Shown here in pieces: positions 6,697 through 11,323 of a DNA stretch of 11,323 bases. A model generated the notes under the pieces. That model was given only the letters and a program-made list of their open reading frames with translations, was not told the DNA's origin and did no database searches. This stretch comes from Oehlia diaphana (lineage: Eukaryota > Glomeromycota > Glomeromycetes > Glomerales > Glomeraceae), in assembly GCA_003833135.1 (NCBI GenBank), contig QZLH01001886.1, forward strand, positions 9,284-20,606, in the 5' to 3' direction. How positions within the stretch are numbered: the stretch's first letter is position 1; each line of letters starts with the position of its first letter. A program made the position numbers and the translations under genes.

Positions 6697-8508
6697 TTGT
6701 GTTAAAATATTCATTTCAGAGTCTAAACATCTTTGCAATTCAATATATTTTTTATTAGTAAAATGTCTATCAAAAGCAATTTTCATAGTTTGAGCAACAC
6801 AAATCTAACATTTTACAATATATTTTGGTACCAAATCATTTTGCTGAACGTTAATTCATTGCTGAATTAAAGCCATATTATCACTTTTAATATGTACAAC
6901 CTTTAGAAAATGGTGAAGGATAAACAGCATTATCATCGCCAAGCGAAGATAATCTGACATCATGAAACTTTCATGATGACTTATGGGATTTGGTAAATGA
7001 GCCCATTTCTTTGGTTCTGATGAATGCATTTTCCCCCCCATGTGAAAATAATTCACATGTCAATCTAAGAAGGTGCTTAATTTTTCCTGCCATGGTATGA
7101 TATATATCTTGTGGAGTTTGCAAGTGCCTTTCTCTTTGCAATTCATCTAGAATGCTTTGCTTTATTCTTAATCCGAATTCTGAACCAATTTGTTTTTTTC
7201 TTGTTATTGAACTTTCAGCTGCAATTAAGGAAAAATCTAAATCAGTACATTATTTATAACATGATAGTCTGATAATATCTGTAGAATTGTCAGTATATGA
7301 GTATTTTTCTACAGTGCAAGTACGACACCCCTTTGTTGCCCTATATTTTAAAACACCTGATAAATCATTCCCTTGAGGCAAGTCTGCAGTAACTACTCCT
7401 AAACCTACAACTACCCAGACGTCTCACCCTTGAATATTCATTATTTTTCCCTTCTCAAATTCCTTTAACTCATTAATGAATGGCTGAATAAACTCATCAA
7501 AATTACCGCTGAATGGCACAAATCCAATTACGAAATAATTTTTAAGTTGTTTTTGCATATGTGCTGGCATATTGCCAAAATTGCACATAAGCTCCTCCCA
7601 ATGAGTGATACACATTTCTGAATTTACCAAAATCATCGTAGTAAAGATCTAAAAATAATTTATAAACTGGCATTGAATCTACAGGTGGGTTATTAATTAT
7701 AATGGAGTGAGCAGGATGTTGGTAAGATAGTTGAATATCTCTAATCTGCCAATGATTATTATGTTTATAAATTATTTCTAATACATAAAGATCACTGTGA
7801 GACAGAACTTGATGTAAATGTGGCAATTTGACTGTTACTTTATTATAAACTTGTGAAGGACAAATGAAAACAAAGTTATCATCAAGCATCCATACTTTAC
7901 CAGATTTGGATCATTGCTGTCTAAGATGCCCTTTAAATATACCAGATATATCTTCATAATACAAAAGTTTTTATATTTTCAATACATATTGGTTTTCTTT
8001 ATTAACTTGTATCGATCTAAGAAAACCAAGCAGCTTATGTCCACCATTGGACAAATAATAAATAAATTCTCTGCAATAATATGTTACTATAAAGTGAAAA
8101 ACTTAGTTTTGAAAAAATATGATCTTAAAAAATAGATATTATTATTATCTTGTGAAATAACAATCTTTTCTTGACCAAAAAGTGGAGATTCAGCCCATAA
8201 AGTCCCATGCCAAAATTCTGACTTTACATTTGCTTCGATTCCTGGACTAAAATACATGTGATTCATTATAGCTGGATTGTTTAATACATGCCAAATAATA
8301 TCATTAATCGATAAATAATATGTCATTTTAGATTCAGAAGAAGTCAATGGCATTTTTTTAGATAAAATTGAAACTGTATTTGCTGCTATTGGCAAAAGAG
8401 GTAGCCATTGTCTCCATTGACGAAAACGTCAGATGTTTGTCACTATATCATTGCTATTAAATTTTGGATGATGGATGATACTTACAAGGTCATCATACGC
8501 ATGTGTAG

Positions 8509-8616
8509 CTAAAATATCAAACCAAAAGTTTATAAATGTATGGCTTACAAGTTACAATAGTTAAAAAACTTTCCTAATATTGATCAAATTGGATAATAAT
8601 ATAATAATATATTTAC
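8509..8616 (-). other. predicted 108-bp intron in transposase pseudogene
   Basis: The - strand sequence starts GTAAAT (8616) and ends TTTTAG (8509). Removing it joins KHNI to STHAYDDLVSIIHHPKF across a split Ser codon, with no stop and in the same frame. If it is kept, stops and an AT-rich insert interrupt the family sequence. The join is seen in the sequence; splicing itself is inferred. Confidence 0.75.
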
Positions 8617-9047
8617 ATATATTATGTTTCTGTATCCAACAAAATAACAAAGCTGTGGTAATGTCAAAATATGGTGAAAAATCACCTGTATTATTTAGCA
8701 ATCTAGAAGGATCTAGAGCATCATCAATTATATGCCTTTCTTTTTCAGAACTATTATTTTGTGATTCTGAATCAGTATCATATTCATTATCAGTTATATC
8801 TCTTTCTTTTTCAGAATTATCGTATTGTGTATTGTATTCATTATCAGTTGGTATTTCTTTGGCAATATGATTGATTTCATCATAATTTTGCATTAAACTA
8901 AATTCATTAGTAGTTTCATTTGTTATTTGAGTACGCTTTAATAGTATTTTTAATATCATAATCTCGTAAAGATGATATGTAAGAATAACGTTTGTGAAGT
9001 GTTAACTGTTTATTTGCATATTTGTAGCAAAATGTTTTACGTAGCAT

Positions 9048-9458
9048 ATTGGATATTGGATGAGAAAACTTTAGTTGAAAAAAGTGACCAAGTTTTATTT
9101 TTATACTGTTATTTTTGACTTAAAAATAAACTTTCAAAGTATAGTTTATTAAATTAAGCTAGTACTATATTATTTTTAACTTAAAAATAAACTTCAAAGT
9201 ATACTATTAAGCTAAAGTATATTTCAATAACAAATAATACAAATATAAACAATAGATTAAACACACTTATGTTTTGCTATAAAAATATGTACTTTTGAAA
9301 TTAATAATTATATATAAAATAAATTTTCATATAAATATTTGCATTAAAGCTTTATCATCAATATATAGGAGGTTTAAAGTATCTAAAAAAAAATTGAAAA
9401 ATAACAAAAGTATTTCATATGAATGTACCGTTAAAGAACTTGCCAAATTATATCCACT
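9048..9458. other. upstream flank of the transposase pseudogene, no gene
   Basis: AT-rich sequence holding a 61-bp tandem duplication (9109-9222). If the transposase was ever expressed its promoter would lie here, but no clear TATA or initiator element can be separated from the A/T background. No CACTA-like terminal repeat was found to mark the element's end. Confidence 0.45.
9109..9222. repeat. 61-bp tandem duplication
   Basis: TTATTTTTGACTTAAAAATA (9109 onward) and TTATTTTTAACTTAAAAATA (9170 onward) start two copies, both continuing through AACTT(T)CAAAGTATA and a TTAAGCTA motif. The second copy has small deletions. The start of copy 2 (9170-9190) is also a near-perfect palindrome. Confidence 0.8.
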
Positions 9459-9689
9459 TCATGATGGAATAACCAAATCCTTAGTTATTACATCAAGGTC
9501 ATTAATTTTTTCCTTGTTGCTATCTTTATAATGAATTTTAAATGCTTCCCAAACAAATCTTACTAATCTATCTAATGATCCATTACATCTAAGCTCAGTT
9601 TCATTTGTAGTTACAAAATATCTTGCTAATACCTTTCGAATTATGACTTCTTTACTAATAAATTCCTCAATGATATTTTGTGAAGGCAT
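9459..9689 (-). CDS. unrecognised 76-codon frame, possibly an exon or gene fragment
   Basis: A real ATG at 9689 opens a frame of 76 codons ending in TGA at 9459. The product begins MPSQNIIEEFISKEV and includes VLARYFVTTNETELRCNG and LDRLVRFVWEAFKIHYKD, then a charged KEKINDLDVITKD tail. Its mixed composition, amphipathic look and lack of Asn/Phe/Ile-only bias make it more credible than other short frames here. I do not recognise a family. It has no signal peptide or membrane segment. It lies upstream of, and on the same strand as, the dead transposase, so it could be another gene of that element, a fragment of a host gene, or chance. After the stop, about five more sensible codons (SGYNLA) follow, hinting that the TGA may be a lesion (for example from TGG). 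Confidence 0.35.
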   Translation of the reverse strand: MPSQNIIEEFISKEVIIRKVLARYFVTTNETELRCNGSLDRLVRFVWEAFKIHYKDSNKEKINDLDVITKDLVIPS

Positions 9690-9776
9690 TGTAATAGTAT
9701 TAATGTTTTCTCTTTTAAAATTAAATAAAATAAAATTTAAAATAGTGTATACTATTTATTTGCATGTTTATTAATA

Positions 9777-9836
9777 CAGTCAGACCTCTATGTACCAATA
9801 TCTTATGTACCAATAATTGCCTGTACCGATAAATTT
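9777..9836 (+). mobile_element. single pogo/Tc1-like transposon end
   Basis: CAGTCAGACCTCTATGTACC preceded by TA resembles the terminal repeats of pogo/Tc1-mariner elements, which often begin CAGT-A-ACCTC next to a TA target. TGTACCAATA occurs twice and TGTACCGATA once in the first 55 bases, as expected for internal binding motifs; another TGTACCG is near 9932. No reverse-complement end is present to the right in this window, so this is a broken element or one whose other end has diverged. Confidence 0.5.
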
Positions 9837-10049
9837 TCTATGTTCTGTTTCACAATCTATATAGCATAATAAAAAAATACATGTCGATCTTCTAACATTT
9901 AGATTAGCCTGTATAAATAATCTTTGAATTGTGTACCGCATGATTCATCTGCGCCTAATCTATACTAAAAGTTAAAATGACTTGATCTCCAAATGTTGAT
10001 GACTAATATATAAAATAAATAATTTTTAGTTCACCATTACTGGCGTCTC

Positions 10050-10341
10050 ACTAATACTAATTAGTATTAACACCTCACTTTTTTGATTGCTAATATTTTA
10101 TGTGATTTGCTATTTTTTTTATTACGATTATTATTTTTTGGAATTTTTCTTATATTGTACTTTTTTTAATTATCAGAGATTTTGTAATAAAGATAGATCA
10201 CTACAAATCCGATGGTTAATTTTTTTTTGTAACAATAGATTGCCTATAATGTTATTTTTCGCAATAGAGATTTTTTTTCATCTACTTTTTTTTGTTAAAT
10301 TTTAATCCTGGCAACTGAAGTTTTACTAATACTAATTAGTA
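10050..10341. repeat. duplicated palindrome ACTAATACTAATTAGTA
   Basis: ACTAATACTAATTAGTA occurs at 10050-10066 and 10325-10341. In the first copy it is part of the 18-bp perfect palindrome TAATACTAATTAGTATTA; in the second the symmetry is reduced to TACTAATTAGTA. About 260 bases of T-rich sequence without a convincing gene lie between. The pair could bound a small element, but no separate target duplication is visible. Confidence 0.65.
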
Positions 10342-10650
10342 ATAGTAAGTAACTTTTTTAATGATAATTTTTCTCAAAAAGAAATTTTTTTTCATAATAG
10401 ATTGGGTAACTGACACTTATTAATAATAAATATTGTGAACATCGTAAAAGTTATGCAGCACAATAAAATGCGAGATATAGACTTCTTATTTTTTAAAAAA
10501 AGGAAAAATGATATATATTAATATACATACAAAAACATTTTTTTTCAAATAAATTATTTTCTTAAAAAAAATTTAACAGTAAATAATAAAATGTATAATC
10601 ATTCAATGAAAAAGATAAAATAAATAAAAAAATAAATAAAAATAATTGAT
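10342..10650. other. AT-rich stretch without recognisable features
   Basis: Neither strand has a supported gene. Only A/T homopolymer runs and simple TA-rich sequence are visible. Confidence 0.5.
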
Positions 10651-10651
10651 A

Positions 10652-10850
10652 CTTTCTGTGTGGATGTAACAATTCTTTCCTTTTCGTGTGTAGATGCTTC
10701 CTTCCTTTTATCCTTTCTCTTTTCATATGTGGGTGTGTGACATGTTTTTCTCTTTCGGTTCTCTTTTCATATGTAGGCGGTAGGTACGTCTTCTTTTTAT
10801 TCTTTACACTTTCGTACGTGGATGGAAACCATGTGACTTTATAGATCCTC
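10652..10850. repeat. degenerate minisatellite with TTTTCATATGTGGATG core
   Basis: A core close to TTTTCRTATGTGGATG starts near 10652, 10681, 10720, 10764 and 10809, each followed by a pyrimidine-rich stretch (CTTTTTATTC, CTTTCTC). The spacings are 29, 39, 44 and 45 bases, so the unit has lost bases in some copies. On the - strand it gives an open frame rich in Lys, Arg, Glu and His (TYEKRTEREK, PHMKRER). That frame lacks a nearby ATG at its beginning and spacings are not multiples of three, so it is better read as a repeat than a gene. Confidence 0.7.
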
Positions 10851-11323
10851 TTTGTCATACTAAAATCAGAGAGTAGTTGATTGTTCAGCAGCACTTACAA
10901 AAAAAAAATCAAAATATTATTAGTTGTATTGTTAAAAGAATTAATTCAAATAAAAAAATGTTACTTACCAGATTTTCCATGTACTCAAGAGACCTGAAGT
11001 ATAAATCACCTAAGAAAGAAAAAAAAAAGTACTGTTAAGTCAACTGTTCGTTAAATAGGTAAAAAAAGAAAAAAAATAACTACTAACCTGAAAAACTAAA
11101 AAGGATAAACAAAATGAAATTACCAGTTAACATTTCAATAGAGTAAAAAATTTAAGAGAAAGAGCTGCACGCTCTAAGAACAAGCCATTTGAGACCTAAA
11201 GAAAAATAAGTGAATGTTAGTAAAAGAACACAAAACAAAAAAAAAATAATGAAAAAAGTTGGCTATTGACTTTAAGAGCCACTAAAACCTGAAAAAATAA
11301 GAGCTGAAGTCTTAAGGAGAGAA
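10851..11323 (-). other. candidate spliced region: ladder of acceptor-like sites
   Basis: On the - strand, pyrimidine-rich tracts end in CAG, TAG or AAG at about 11289, 11196, 11088, 11010 and 10894; in the first four the AG is followed directly by GT. One clean candidate exon of 41 bases lies at 10969-11009 (- strand). It is bounded by TTTCTTAG and by GTAAGT, and one frame through it reads DLYFRSLEYMENL without a stop. No long open frame is present and the protein is unrecognised, so a gene is not called. It may be the 3' part of an intron-rich gene continuing to the right, or only repeated polypyrimidine sequence. Confidence 0.3.

Larger units (their letters stand above)
5658..9047 (-). pseudogene. 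Tnp2-like (CACTA/Plavaka-type) transposase gene, decayed, with introns
   Basis: Read 9047 to 5658, this would be a spliced protein of about 1,050 residues catalysing cut-and-paste transposition. Segments in order: a candidate start MLRKTFCYKYANKQL (9047); an acidic stretch with repeated SEKER and DNEY; GDFSPYFDITTALLFCWIQK (about 8680); SEFWHGTLWAESPLF (about 8220); GHKLLGFLRSIQVN (about 8030); YKLFLDLYYDDFG (about 7650); GNMPAHM then NYFVIGFVPFSGNFDEF (about 7570-7490). These are followed by ADLPQGNDLSGV and GCRTCT (7390-7318), LPNPISHHESFMMSDYLRLA (about 6980), VNLPNLHLNFHF (about 6605), and near the end IFQHKGNDDKFYVFIV (about 5905). The family call rests on this order, which I recognise from memory as Tnp2-like; the Cys pair CRTC is a family trait. 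Stops lie at 8429, 7971, 7911, 7424, 7250, 6856, 6805, 6027 and 5907, and frameshifts near 8940, 7578 (extra base) and 7015. It is dead. A KDZ-type assignment is the main alternative. Confidence 0.78.

Noticed and set aside
7914..8135. 73-codon + strand frame
   Set aside because: Antisense to the transposase pseudogene, where the - strand gives the coherent segment GHKLLGFLRSIQVN and its continuation.
8580..8870. 96-codon Ser-rich + strand frame
   Set aside because: It mirrors the acidic SEKER/DNEY region of the transposase on the - strand, whose order fits the family; the + frame is a shadow.
5658..9047. Active transposase gene
   Set aside because: Numerous in-frame stops and at least three frameshifts interrupt the family segments; intron removal does not repair them.
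9295..9531. 78-codon + strand frame
   Set aside because: It lacks an ATG at its start, is Lys/Ile/Asn-rich and overlaps a more credible - strand frame.
10087..10305. Phe/Tyr-rich + strand frame resembling a membrane protein
   Set aside because: The hydrophobicity comes from T-rich DNA (poly-Phe and poly-Leu codons) between two palindromes; there is no family signal.
10562..10894. 110-codon Lys/Arg/His-rich frame on the - strand
   Set aside because: It is opened by a degenerate minisatellite whose spacings are not all multiples of three, has no ATG at its start and ends in AT-rich noise.

Overview
This window looks like a repeat-dominated stretch of a strongly AT-rich eukaryotic nuclear genome, with no intact gene that I can support. 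The best guess is an arbuscular mycorrhizal fungus (Glomeromycotina, Rhizophagus-like). This rests on three inferences: long A/T homopolymer tracts, a decayed transposase of a Tnp2-like type that I recall as abundant in those fungi, and a decayed CGGBP1-like zinc-finger gene. There are no bacterial operons, RNA genes or CRISPR arrays.

Layout. Bases 1-1245 are non-coding, with a palindrome-rich TAGGT/ACCTA motif cluster (280-620), a 155-bp inverted repeat (814-968) and a degenerate A-rich tandem repeat (880-1105). Bases 1254-3161 are one non-autonomous hAT-type DNA transposon: 16-bp terminal inverted repeats starting TAGGGATGGCAAC and an exact 8-bp target duplication (ATCAGAAT). It carries a GATCTGAT palindromic block and an array of about 78-bp units, each with two stem-loops. 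A second element of 723 bp (2180-2902) is nested inside one unit of that array, flanked by its own 8-bp duplication (ACCATTGT). Just beyond the hAT element is a broken CGGBP1-like zinc-finger gene fragment (3249-3554, + strand).

Bases 3555-4660 are low-complexity DNA with A/T-rich repeats and short palindromes. Bases 4668-5222 hold a 36-bp near-palindromic minisatellite split by a 276-bp MITE with 22-bp perfect inverted repeats (4734-5009). A second MITE-like element lies at 5375-5689.

Bases 5658-9047 (- strand) are a nearly full-length but dead Tnp2-like transposase gene, with several stops and at least three frameshifts. Two introns are still recognisable because removing them rejoins the family's reading frame. 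Upstream of it lie a 61-bp tandem duplication, an unrecognised 76-codon reading frame (9459-9689, - strand) and one pogo/Tc1-like transposon end (9777). The right flank (10020-11323) holds a duplicated palindrome, a pyrimidine/purine minisatellite and, on the - strand, a ladder of splice-acceptor-like sites that could be the small exons of a gene continuing beyond the window.

The window therefore reads as a nested graveyard of DNA transposons, not a set of cooperating genes. The most unusual items are the stem-loop array, the unclassified 723-bp insertion whose target site can be read exactly, and the MITE sitting inside a palindromic minisatellite.
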